A DNA stretch of 6,888 bases from SLFT01 sp964493075 (GCA_964493075.1 CAZBNU010000217.1:1-6888); one strand, 5' to 3'. Shown: positions 1 to 6,253, numbered from the stretch's first letter. The notes: generated from the sequence alone by a model not told the origin. A program made the numbers and translations.

Positions 1-154
1 AATCCATGGTAGCGGCACCGTCATGGACTTCGCCCATGCGGTGCAAACGGCCGGAGTAGTACAAGAGCCGTTCTGTTACGGTCGTCTTGCCGGCATCAAT
101 ATGGGCCATGATGCCAATGTTACGCATTTTGTCTATAGGTAATGTACGTGGCAC
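1..154 (-). CDS. fusA: Translation elongation factor G (EF-G), N-terminal 51 residues only
   Basis: EF-G is the cytoplasmic GTPase that drives translocation of tRNA and mRNA on the ribosome and, with RRF, ribosome recycling. The visible residues contain RNIGIMAHIDAGKTTVTERL, with the G1 P-loop (AHIDAGKTT) at about residues 17-25, and the EF-G-typical GEVHDGAATMD at 41-51, so the identity is secure. The rest lies beyond the left edge. I chose the GTG at 154-152 because it gives the usual short EF-G N-terminus (MPRTLPIDKMRNIG). The ATG at residue 10 is too close to the G domain. The purine run before this GTG (AAGAAAG) is a weak ribosome-binding site. A much better one sits upstream at 209-214, before an in-frame ATG that is cut off from fusA by a TAG at 181-179. 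Gene order rpsL-rpsG-fusA is the classical str operon. The 229-nt gap after rpsG is long for this operon. Confidence 0.95.
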   Translation of the reverse strand, partial: MPRTLPIDKMRNIGIMAHIDAGKTTVTERLLYYSGRLHRMGEVHDGAATMD

Positions 155-178
155 GTTCAGATCTTTCTTATTGTATTG

Positions 179-214
179 CTACCTTCGGGTGACCTGCGCC
201 ATACCGCGCTCCTT
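179..214 (-). promoter_or_regulatory. Strong ribosome-binding site plus 7-codon ORF in frame upstream of fusA
   Basis: On the minus strand, AAGGAG (214-209) is followed after 6 nt by ATG (202-200). Seven codons, MAQVTRR, then end at TAG (181-179). The frame continues without another stop through QYNKKDLN into the fusA GTG at 154. This is the best Shine-Dalgarno site in the rpsG-fusA gap and clearly beats the one at the fusA GTG. It could be a leader peptide that couples translation into fusA. It could also be the original fusA start interrupted by a nonsense change, a readthrough site, or a consensus error in the TAG. The sequence alone does not decide between these. Confidence 0.4.
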
Positions 215-314
215 ACCGACAACGACGCTGCTAACAGCCTTCTATGCCATTGGAACTTTGGCCCTACGCTCTGCCTGATTCAACTTTCTCTATGCAGAAC
301 AGAGGCGGCGCGCT

Positions 315-334
315 CGTCACGCTGTCGCGTGGCG
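315..334 (-). other. Small hairpin in the rpsG-fusA intergenic region
   Basis: CGCCACGC and GCGTGACG on the transcript strand can pair around a GACA loop, giving 7 base pairs with one C-A mismatch. It lies in the middle of the unusually long rpsG-fusA gap (155-383). No U-run follows, so it is not an intrinsic terminator. It may be an mRNA-processing or translational control element, or have no role. Apart from this hairpin and the micro-ORF at 179-214, I see nothing in this gap. Confidence 0.3.
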
Positions 335-383
335 CGTCACTCTCCATCGTATGTAATGATTAATTCCTTCATCATAAAACTAA

Positions 384-857
384 TTAGAACCTGAAATGGG
401 CAAATGCCTTATTGGCTTCCGCCATTCGATGTGTATCATCTTTACGTTTCATGGTTGCGCCTTGCTTGTTATAGCAATCAAGCAACTCGCCCGCCAAGCG
501 CTCTTTCATCGTCTTCTCACCGCGTTTCCGCGAAAACTCAATAATCCAACGAAAAACAATGGCAGTCCTGGTAGCCGGGGCAATCTCTACTGGCACCTGG
601 TAGGTGGCGCCACCAACACGACGTGATTTTACCTGTAACAACGGCTTCGCATTTTCAAGGGCCTGTTCAAATACAACCAGCGTCTCTTCATCCGGCACTT
701 TTTTCTTCAGAATATCAAACGCGCCGTATACAATACTTTCTGCAATGCTCTTTTTGCCATTCTTCATGACCGTATTCACGAACTTTGCAACCGTAGTGCT
801 ACCGTATTTCGGGTCAGCCAATGGCACCCGTTTGACTACTTCTCGCCGTCTTACCAT
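384..857 (-). CDS. rpsG: 30S ribosomal protein S7
   Basis: S7 is a primary binding protein that nucleates assembly of the 30S head by binding the 3' major domain of 16S rRNA, and it lies near the E site. In E. coli it also represses its own operon. The 157-residue length is usual for the bacterial family. Diagnostic stretches are the N-terminal DPKYGS at about 15-20, KFVNTVMKNGKKSIAE at about 25-40, VGGATYQVPVEI at about 81-92, and the C-terminal RMAEANKAFAHFRF. The start ATG at 857-855 has a purine-rich GAGAAG a few nucleotides upstream. The gene follows rpsL by 69 nt on the same strand and precedes fusA, so it is almost certainly co-transcribed from the promoter at 1463-1492. It ends with TAA, and no intrinsic terminator follows it. 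Confidence 0.98.
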   Translation of the reverse strand: MVRRREVVKRVPLADPKYGSTTVAKFVNTVMKNGKKSIAESIVYGAFDILKKKVPDEETLVVFEQALENAKPLLQVKSRRVGGATYQVPVEIAPATRTAIVFRWIIEFSRKRGEKTMKERLAGELLDCYNKQGATMKRKDDTHRMAEANKAFAHFRF

Positions 858-926
858 ATTCTTCTCACGACCTTATAATTATGTGTGCATCCATGCTTGC
901 GCACGAGTCCACCACACCAATGCTTC

Positions 927-1349
927 TTATTTCTTCGGCCTCTTTACACCGTACTTAGACCTGCTTACCCACCGTCCGGCATGTACTTTCTTGCCGCCGT
1001 CATCCTTCACCGACGCTTGACCACCCATGTCGCCAGTCGCATCCAGTACGCCACGAATCAAGTGATAGCGTACGCCCGGAAGATCCTTAACACGACCACC
1101 ACGGATCATGACCTGGCTGTGCTCCTGCAGGTTATGTCCGACACCCGGAATGTAGACCGACACTTCCATGCCGTTTTTCAAGCGAACACGGGCAACCTTG
1201 CGCAACGCTGAATTCGGTTTTTTCGGCGTCATCGTCGAAACACGCGTACACGTACCCGACGCTTGCGGGCACGCTTTCAGCGCGGGCGACTTAGTCTTCT
1301 TTACTACCTTCTTCCGGCAGTTACGCACAAGTTGATTAATCGTCGGCAA
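927..1349 (-). CDS. rpsL: 30S ribosomal protein S12, TTG start, C-terminal insertion
   Basis: S12 sits at the decoding centre of the 30S subunit and controls accuracy. I set the start at the TTG at 1349-1347. It gives the canonical MPTINQLVR beginning and has GGGAGA 8 nt upstream at 1362-1357. A longer reading from 1364 would add five non-conserved residues. The product is 140 residues. Family hallmarks are CPQASGTCTRV (27-37), TPKKPNSALRKV (41-52), GEGHNLQEH-like GVGHNLQEH (69-77) and GGRVKDLPGVRYH (84-96). The lysines linked to streptomycin resistance (43 and 88) and Asp89, which can be methylthiolated, are unchanged, so wild-type decoding is expected. The protein is about 16 residues longer than the 124-residue E. 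coli S12. The extra segment, rich in Gly and charged residues, lies at about 107-128 between LDATG and SRSKYGVKRPKK. It is the first gene of the str operon. Confidence 0.97.
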   Translation of the reverse strand: MPTINQLVRNCRKKVVKKTKSPALKACPQASGTCTRVSTMTPKKPNSALRKVARVRLKNGMEVSVYIPGVGHNLQEHSQVMIRGGRVKDLPGVRYHLIRGVLDATGDMGGQASVKDDGGKKVHAGRWVSRSKYGVKRPKK

Positions 1350-1390
1350 AACATAATCTCCCAAAGACAGAGTATACCAGAGTTAATTTT

Positions 1391-1435
1391 ACGGGTAAGC
1401 CCGCGTACAACCACGCACTTCTAACACAACGCGGG
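1391..1435 (-). promoter_or_regulatory. Alternative hairpins in the rpsL 5' leader
   Basis: On the minus-strand transcript, CCCGCGT (1435-1429) pairs perfectly with ACGCGGG (1406-1400) around a 22-nt loop. The right arm of that stem can instead pair locally with what follows, as CGGG-CTTA-CCCG (about 1403-1392). The two structures share CGGG and exclude one another. They fall between the promoter and the rpsL start, where ribosomal-protein leaders often carry feedback sites. No U-run follows either stem, so control of translation or mRNA stability fits better than simple termination. The pairing is seen in the sequence; regulation is inference. Confidence 0.35.
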
Positions 1436-1462
1436 TATAAGGATTGCGTACAACAGGCGCGA

Positions 1463-1492
1463 AGTATAGCAAATAAAAAACAGCCATGTCAA
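1463..1492 (-). promoter_or_regulatory. Strong sigma70-type promoter of the str operon
   Basis: Read on the minus strand, a perfect -35 box TTGACA (1492-1487) is separated by 18 nt from TATACT (1468-1463), one base away from the -10 consensus. Transcription would start near 1456, giving an rpsL leader of roughly 105 nt. The spacer is T-rich. Strength and position fit constitutive, growth-linked expression of rpsL-rpsG-fusA. The stretch 1350-1626 between the divergent genes contains no ORF that looks real. It holds only this promoter, the leader hairpins and signals for the plus-strand gene. Confidence 0.85.
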
Positions 1493-1524
1493 GCAAGTAA
1501 CGCAACTATTTTTTGATACGCCGG

Positions 1525-1554
1525 TTGAAACGTCTTTTTTTTTATCGCTATGAC
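1525..1554 (+). promoter_or_regulatory. Candidate promoter for the plus-strand barrel protein
   Basis: TTGAAA (1525-1530), an 18-nt spacer with a T9 run, and TATGAC (1549-1554) form a moderate sigma70-like match. There are two rivals: TATACT at 1571-1576, which lacks a good -35 box, and an extended -10 element (TG-n-TATTCT, 1596-1604), which would start transcription almost on the ribosome-binding site. The region must contain some promoter because the upstream operon diverges. Which box is used cannot be settled by reading. Confidence 0.35.
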
Positions 1555-1612
1555 CCCGGGCATGAAAATCTATACTGGTTTTATGTCGGACACTGTGGTA
1601 TTCTGAAATCAT

Positions 1613-1618
1613 AAGGAG
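1613..1618 (+). promoter_or_regulatory. Ribosome-binding site AAGGAG
   Basis: A perfect Shine-Dalgarno core lies 8 nt before the ATG at 1627. It favours this start over the internal ATG at 1666, which would also retain the hydrophobic signal core. Confidence 0.85.
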
Positions 1619-1626
1619 ATCAGCAC

Positions 1627-3897
1627 ATGACTGAAAAAAAAGCAACCCTATCCCCCGTCTCCCAAATGGGAAGGATCGCTTTGCTGCTACTGTTCACAGT
1701 GGCCACAACGCAAGATGGAACAAGTGCATGTCTTGAGACAACAACGCAGTCTTTGTGTTTTGACAATGTACACGGCACTATGAAATCGCTTACGGAAAAA
1801 CAAACCGGGCACGATTACATTGCGAATGAAGAAGTCAACGACCTTTGGATAGTCGAACTACCACAGAACGCTGGTGGCCGCCTTAGCCCACACAACGCAA
1901 AAGTCTTTTCCTGTTCCACGAACGAAATCGCGCCACATGCACTACATCTTTTCTGGAGCGATTTTAACCGTGAAAAATGCCCCGACCTGACAGTGCATAT
2001 AGTCGTGACTGCAGACACCGCAAGCCCAACAACACGCTGGCGCATCCACATTAACGGCCTGGAAAACGTCCGCCCTGCCGCCATCCACTTCCCCCGGATT
2101 TCCGGTATTGCCGAGCAACAGTCGGAAGTGCTTGCTGTGCCTTACTGGATAGGCGAAAAGACAACACAGACACGCGCGTTGCTCGCAAACAAAGGGCGGC
2201 GCGAATGGTCTTACCCCGGCATTCTGTCCATGCAGTGCATCACCCTCTACAGCGAGAATGGCCCCGGAGTGTATCTGTCGGCGGATGATATTCATGCACG
2301 AAACAAAAACTTTGCTGTATTCGGAAATGAACATAACGGCATTGGCATAGAAGCACGCCATTTCCCCAGCAATACAGATACACAATCCGGCACGTACTCC
2401 CTGCCCTATGAAATACAGGTGGGTCTTTTCCAAGGCGACTGGTTCACTGTAGCGGAAATCTACCGTCAATGGGCGCTGCAACAACACTGGGCAAAACAAA
2501 GCAGGCTCAAAAACGGCCTGACGCCCGACTGGGCGAAAGACACCGGCTTCTGGGTATGGAACCGCGATCATTCCAGCGGCGTATTGCCTCCCGCAATAGA
2601 AATGCAGAACTATCTGCAACTGCCAGTGAGCGTATTCTGGCACTGGTGGCACGGCTGTCCCTACGATGTGGGCTTCCCGGAGTACCTACCGCCACGGGAA
2701 GGCAACGAACCATTTCGCGAAGCGCTGAGCGCCGCACAACAAAAAGGCATTCACGCGATTGTCTACATGAACCAACGGCTTTGGGGCATGACCACAGACA
2801 GTTGGGTTTCCAAAAACGCCGGGCGCTATGCCGTGAAACAACCAGATGGATCTGTGCGTCCGGAGGTATACAACACCTTCACTAAATCGCCCTGTGCGTC
2901 CATGTGCATGGGCACGTCCTTCTGGCGCAACACCTACGCGGGCCTCGCCCAAGAGGCCTTCGATGCGCTCGGCGTCAACGGCATCTACATGGACCAGGCA
3001 TGTTCGAGTCTCGTCTGCTACAACACAGAACATGAACACGCACCTGGCGGCGGCGACTACTGGATGAAAGGATTTCAATCGCTCGAATCAGACATACGTA
3101 AACGCTGTCCCCACATTGTGCTCGCTGGCGAAGGCGTAGGCGAGTCCTGGCTGCCACACCTCGATCTCATGCTGAGTTTACAGGTGAGCATGGAGCGTTA
3201 CGCCGCGCCGGGGCAATGGGAACCCATCCCCTTTTTCAACGCCGTCTATCACGGATACACCATCCAATACGGCAACTACGCCTCATTAACCCGCCCGCCT
3301 TACGACAGCCTGTGGCCAAAAGAATTTGCACCCAAAACGCCACTGCAACTGCTTGATGCAAAATTCTGCCATCAGTTCCGCCTGGAACAAGCCCGTTCCT
3401 TCGTCTGGGGGCAACAACCCTGCCTTGCCAATTTCACAAGTGAACAACTAACAAAACGCAACGACGAACTAGACTTCATCAGACGCTTGGCAACACTACG
3501 CAACAAAGCACTGCCTTATCTCCTCCACGGCACTTTCATTCGTCCTCCTGCACTGGACATCCCCGAAATTGAAATTGCCATGTCGCGACTCTCCATCTAT
3601 GCAGGGCAACACGACGCAGTACAGGAATACACCAAACGCGTGCCCCAACTGCTCCTGTCCACATGGCGCAACGCCAACGGCAATATCGCCGTGCCAACTG
3701 TCAACATCGGCGACGAACCCATGGAAATCACACTACGCCTGAACAACCAGGAACACGGGTTACCCGTTCAGGGCATTGTGTACAAGATTCTGCCCGACGA
3801 ACGCAAAGAAATCGCCCGCTTCAAGAAGGGCGTCGCAGTCATCACCGATAGGGTCAATGGTGCGGGTGCAGGCATCTATGAATTCATAAGCAAATAA
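1627..3897 (+). CDS. Exported DUF6259-type TIM-barrel protein, putative glycoside hydrolase
   Basis: The product has 756 residues. Residues 1-34 form a signal peptide: a basic N-region, the hydrophobic core IALLLLFTVAT (17-27) and a likely cut after TSA. It is therefore exported. From about 36 to 285 the sequence looks like a beta-sandwich. From about 300 to 640 it looks like an alpha/beta barrel of the glycoside hydrolase type, and the remainder resembles a C-terminal beta domain. In the barrel, NGIYMDQ (451-457) resembles the strand that ends in a catalytic Asp in clan GH-D-like enzymes (Asp456). AGEGVGE (500-506) offers Glu502 or Glu506 as a partner. The aromatic patch FWHWWHGCPYDVGFPEY (337-353) could line a sugar-binding cleft. 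From memory the overall pattern matches DUF6259 proteins, but no search was possible. The substrate is unknown. Catalytic roles are inference. The gene stands alone on its strand, divergent from rpsL and convergent with the next gene. Confidence 0.8.
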   Translation: MTEKKATLSPVSQMGRIALLLLFTVATTQDGTSACLETTTQSLCFDNVHGTMKSLTEKQTGHDYIANEEVNDLWIVELPQNAGGRLSPHNAKVFSCSTNEIAPHALHLFWSDFNREKCPDLTVHIVVTADTASPTTRWRIHINGLENVRPAAIHFPRISGIAEQQSEVLAVPYWIGEKTTQTRALLANKGRREWSYPGILSMQCITLYSENGPGVYLSADDIHARNKNFAVFGNEHNGIGIEARHFPSNTDTQSGTYSLPYEIQVGLFQGDWFTVAEIYRQWALQQHWAKQSRLKNGLTPDWAKDTGFWVWNRDHSSGVLPPAIEMQNYLQLPVSVFWHWWHGCPYDVGFPEYLPPREGNEPFREALSAAQQKGIHAIVYMNQRLWGMTTDSWVSKNAGRYAVKQPDGSVRPEVYNTFTKSPCASMCMGTSFWRNTYAGLAQEAFDALGVNGIYMDQACSSLVCYNTEHEHAPGGGDYWMKGFQSLESDIRKRCPHIVLAGEGVGESWLPHLDLMLSLQVSMERYAAPGQWEPIPFFNAVYHGYTIQYGNYASLTRPPYDSLWPKEFAPKTPLQLLDAKFCHQFRLEQARSFVWGQQPCLANFTSEQLTKRNDELDFIRRLATLRNKALPYLLHGTFIRPPALDIPEIEIAMSRLSIYAGQHDAVQEYTKRVPQLLLSTWRNANGNIAVPTVNIGDEPMEITLRLNNQEHGLPVQGIVYKILPDERKEIARFKKGVAVITDRVNGAGAGIYEFISK

Positions 3898-3937
3898 CGC
3901 AGAAATATCCCCATCACAATGCCCATGTCCTATATCC

Positions 3938-3976
3938 CTCGTTCCCCCTCATTCCCACGCATAGTATGGGAACGAG
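3938..3976. repeat. REP-like palindromic element between convergent genes
   Basis: CTCATTCCCA (3948-3957) pairs with TGGGAACGAG (3967-3976) around a 9-nt loop. One position mismatches on the plus strand and becomes a G-U pair in the minus-strand RNA. A second, partly duplicated left arm, CTCGTTCCC (3938-3946), is a perfect 9-bp match to GGGAACGAG (3968-3976), so the right arm has two possible partners. The form resembles the widely scattered bacterial palindromes of the type GTTCCCACGC...GCGTGGGAAC. It sits 40 nt after one stop codon and 19 nt after the other. No U-run flanks it on either side, so it may stabilise or trim 3' ends rather than terminate. Copy number cannot be judged from one window. 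Confidence 0.6.
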
Positions 3977-3995
3977 AGAAACCAGAAATATGCTC

Positions 3996-5075
3996 TTATG
4001 GCTTCAGCACACTACCGATGGCATCCAGCCGCGCTGTTCCTTCACTGATGGTGGGACACAGCCAGCCGCCTTCGTCGAATTCGTTCCAGGCGTAGATGAG
4101 CACAGCCTGTGCGTCTGCTGCCTCGTGGTTAGCACGACACCATGCCAGTGCCCTTTCGAGGTGCGCAGCGAGTTCCACTGGTGTGGGCGCTTCGTGGTAT
4201 TCCTCTATGTCGCCGCCTTTAACCCAGGGCGTGGGCGTTTCCACGCGGGGCCGCGTATCCCAGCCAGCCGTCACAAGGGGAACCACCGGCGTGCCTGTTG
4301 CCTTGAACGCATCCCACCAGCGCTCGGTGTGCTCGGCAAGTGCTTTGTAGGTTCCTGCTTTGTGCCCGGCATTCGACGCATACGCGCCAATAGCGTCCAA
4401 TCCCAACTTTTCGGACTGTCCCTTGAGCGTGGGCGGATGCCAGCCCTGTGCCACAATGTAGGGTGTTGGAATGCCCGCTGCCACTGTCGCCCCACGCAAC
4501 GCATCAAAAGCGGCGCGTGCGGCCTCCCAGGTCTCGAAACGCCCCTCTCCCACAAGCCCTTCCACGCTGTATAGAAACACCAGTGGACGACCGTTCAGCA
4601 CGGTCTGGTAGGTGGGTTCCTGAAAGTAGTTCACGTAGCGCTTCACTTTTTCCGGCCATGCTTCCATGCCACCACCCGATTCCCAGCCCCCTTGTAGATT
4701 CAGACAGAAATTTATCAGATGCTTCTTCTCACTTGACAGATAATACTTCAATCCATAACTCAACGCATCCTCTTCCGGATAGGTGACAAAGGCCCAATAA
4801 TCCAGTCCGGCAGCATGGGCATACTCGATTTCCTTGTCCACGATTTCCTGAGTGTTGCCTCGAGCCTCAACCTGATTCTCACCGGTAACGCGCCCGAAGA
4901 AAGGCAGGCGATAATGCCAGTGTTCCGGGGAGAGCGTTTTTTCAACCGTCTGCCCAACGCTCGACGCATCCCCATGCCAGCCATCCCAGCGAATGGCGCC
5001 GACGATGGGACGAGAAGTCTCCTGATCAACTTGCCCTAAAAACGCGATAAAACACGAAAGCACAATGTAAGACAC
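3996..5075 (-). CDS. Putative exported GH99/WbsX-like glycan-acting protein
   Basis: The product has 359 residues. Its start is the GTG at 5075-5073, supported by AAGGAG 7 nt upstream (5088-5083). Residues 1-14 (MSYIVLSCFIAFLG) form a short hydrophobic segment that could be a signal peptide, but it lacks basic N-terminal residues, so export is likely rather than certain. The body looks like one (beta/alpha) barrel of the GH99/GH71-like or WbsX group. It contains VGAIRWDGWHG (25-35), LSPEHWHYRLPFFG (48-61), AHAAGLDYWAFVTYP (86-100), NGRPLVFLYS (161-170) and the C-terminal AWNEFDEGGW (329-338). The last matches the Trp-Asn-Glu-rich end strand I associate with that group. Family members act on mannose-type glycans or occur in polysaccharide clusters. 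The substrate here is unknown. The gene follows the nitrilase-type gene by 94 nt on the same strand. It ends with TAA, 19 nt before the palindromic element. Confidence 0.72.
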   Translation of the reverse strand: MSYIVLSCFIAFLGQVDQETSRPIVGAIRWDGWHGDASSVGQTVEKTLSPEHWHYRLPFFGRVTGENQVEARGNTQEIVDKEIEYAHAAGLDYWAFVTYPEEDALSYGLKYYLSSEKKHLINFCLNLQGGWESGGGMEAWPEKVKRYVNYFQEPTYQTVLNGRPLVFLYSVEGLVGEGRFETWEAARAAFDALRGATVAAGIPTPYIVAQGWHPPTLKGQSEKLGLDAIGAYASNAGHKAGTYKALAEHTERWWDAFKATGTPVVPLVTAGWDTRPRVETPTPWVKGGDIEEYHEAPTPVELAAHLERALAWCRANHEAADAQAVLIYAWNEFDEGGWLCPTISEGTARLDAIGSVLKP

Positions 5076-5082
5076 CAGAAAT

Positions 5083-5088
5083 CTCCTT
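5083..5088 (-). promoter_or_regulatory. Ribosome-binding site AAGGAG that fixes a GTG start
   Basis: The perfect core AAGGAG, 7 nt before the GTG at 5075-5073, identifies the start of the GH99/WbsX-like gene. No ATG in the vicinity is as well placed. Confidence 0.8.
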
Positions 5089-5169
5089 TTCTAAAACCCA
5101 CAACACAGGATAGCGGCCCCATAAGTCCCATAAAATTCATCTTAAATACGCACAACCGCCTATGCGCCC

Positions 5170-6213
5170 TCACAGTTGCGCCTTGTTCACCAGTTCAGCG
5201 CACTCCGGGTAATCCCAGGGGATTTCCGGGTAATCCTGCCACATTTTCACATCCTGCGTGAGCAGGCCGTACATATCGGGTCTACGCTGGTGCATCGTTC
5301 GCAGATGCTTCCGTTTCCAGCGCAGTTCTGAAAGGTTGATGACGGCGGACACACACGCATCGCCCTGTTGTTTGATGCGGGGATACAGGCGCATCTCTTC
5401 GGGCGGATCACTGTAATCGCCAAGCGGCGCCACACATCCCGGCCCGGCAAAGCCCGTGTTATGTCCCTGGGTGATAACCCCACCCACCACACATCCATAG
5501 CAGGTGGCGGCGGTAATGCAGTAGGGGTCTTCAATGATCCCGTCCCGCCCGTTTATCCACAGGATGATTTCCGCGCCCATGTAGGAGGTGCAGGCAAAGG
5601 CTTCCGGGAAATAGCCATCGTAACATTGCAGGATGCCAATGCGCGCAAAATCGAGCGGAAAGACCTTGAACTGGCTGCCCAGCACGCCCCGCGCCTCGGC
5701 ATCATGTCCCGGCAATGGCGGCCACCAATGCGGTCCCGGCCCCGAAGCAGGATGACTCTTCAGATACCGTCCGACAAGCAAGCCATCGCGGTTCACCACC
5801 CAAGCGCTGGTACAATATGAATCTTTGCCATGACGCTCTACACAGCCAGTAATCGCATTGATCTGATACTTTTTGGCAAGTTCAAAAAAACGCAACGCGA
5901 CAGCATCCTGCGGCGTTATTTTATCGCCAAGAATATACTCCGGAAATACCACCAGATCAGCGCCCACATCAGCGGCCTGCTGAAAAAAGGACGGCATACG
6001 CTCAATGGGCGGCGGCATAGCCGCTCCTGCAGTCATTTGTACAAGGGTAATACGGGCGGCAAGGGGTTCCTGATTCATGACGGGTTCCTTCTCATGTATT
6101 TCAGTGAGGATGGTGTCGGTGTTCGCATTATTGGCTGCGCCTGCAAAAGCCATTGGCGCGGCGATGCCTGCACCAGTCGCTGCCAGAAAGTTTCTGCGGT
6201 TAATCACTGTCAT
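5170..6213 (-). CDS. Tat-exported carbon-nitrogen hydrolase (nitrilase superfamily)
   Basis: The product has 347 residues. It begins with a twin-arginine signal, NRRNFLAATGAGIAAP (5-20), with a likely cut after AFA at 22-24, so the folded enzyme should reach the periplasm or cell surface. From about residue 54 it follows the nitrilase/amidase fold. Catalytic Glu92 lies in VVFPEY, Lys152 in GRYLKSHP, and the nucleophile Cys197 in GILQCYDGYFPE. The family hydrolyses non-peptide C-N bonds (nitriles, amides, carbamoyl groups, formamide). The substrate cannot be read here. The domain contains many extra cysteines, for example in SYCTSAW, CITAATCYGC and GPGC. The ATG at 6213 has only a weak site (AAGAGAG). 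An internal ATG at 6078 (Met46) has AAGGA at 7 nt and would give a signal-less form. The upstream neighbour ends in a terminator at 6254-6301, so this gene needs its own promoter. TATAAA at 6250-6245 is a possible -10 box without a clear -35. It probably shares a transcript with the GH99/WbsX-like gene. Confidence 0.88.
   Translation of the reverse strand: MTVINRRNFLAATGAGIAAPMAFAGAANNANTDTILTEIHEKEPVMNQEPLAARITLVQMTAGAAMPPPIERMPSFFQQAADVGADLVVFPEYILGDKITPQDAVALRFFELAKKYQINAITGCVERHGKDSYCTSAWVVNRDGLLVGRYLKSHPASGPGPHWWPPLPGHDAEARGVLGSQFKVFPLDFARIGILQCYDGYFPEAFACTSYMGAEIILWINGRDGIIEDPYCITAATCYGCVVGGVITQGHNTGFAGPGCVAPLGDYSDPPEEMRLYPRIKQQGDACVSAVINLSELRWKRKHLRTMHQRRPDMYGLLTQDVKMWQDYPEIPWDYPECAELVNKAQL
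6076..6090 (-). promoter_or_regulatory. Internal ribosome-binding site and possible second start in the nitrilase gene
   Basis: AAGGA (6090-6086) lies 7 nt before an in-frame ATG (6078-6076) encoding Met46. That point is after the Tat signal and linker and just before the first strand of the catalytic domain (AARITLVQM). It is better than the site before the first ATG. It could yield a cytoplasmic form, or it may be chance. Confidence 0.3.
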
Positions 6214-6253
6214 AACGTAATTGCTCTCTTAACGTTGGTCCTTCTTTATATCG

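Noticed and set aside
1352..1354. ATG overlapping the rpsL start region in another frame
   Set aside because: It opens only 16 codons, lies just 3 nt from the GGGAG core, and is out of frame with S12.
1350..1364. Longer S12 start five codons upstream (TTG at 1364)
   Set aside because: It would place the ribosome-binding site inside the coding region and add residues absent from the family, whereas TTG at 1349 gives the canonical MPTINQLVR.
1531..1545. T-run at 1535-1543 as a plus-strand terminator
   Set aside because: Only a 3-4 bp stem can form before it, and no gene ends upstream on that strand. It is better read as a promoter spacer.
1942..2652. 236-codon open frame on the minus strand
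   Set aside because: It lies wholly antisense to the barrel protein, has no recognisable domain, and the sense frame has a signal peptide, a perfect ribosome-binding site and full coverage.
3966..4574. 202-codon open frame on the plus strand
   Set aside because: It is the antisense shadow of the GH99/WbsX-like gene, starts inside the palindromic element and shows no family features.
5368..5820. 150-codon open frame on the plus strand
   Set aside because: It is antisense to the nitrilase catalytic region, and the sense frame holds the complete catalytic triad.
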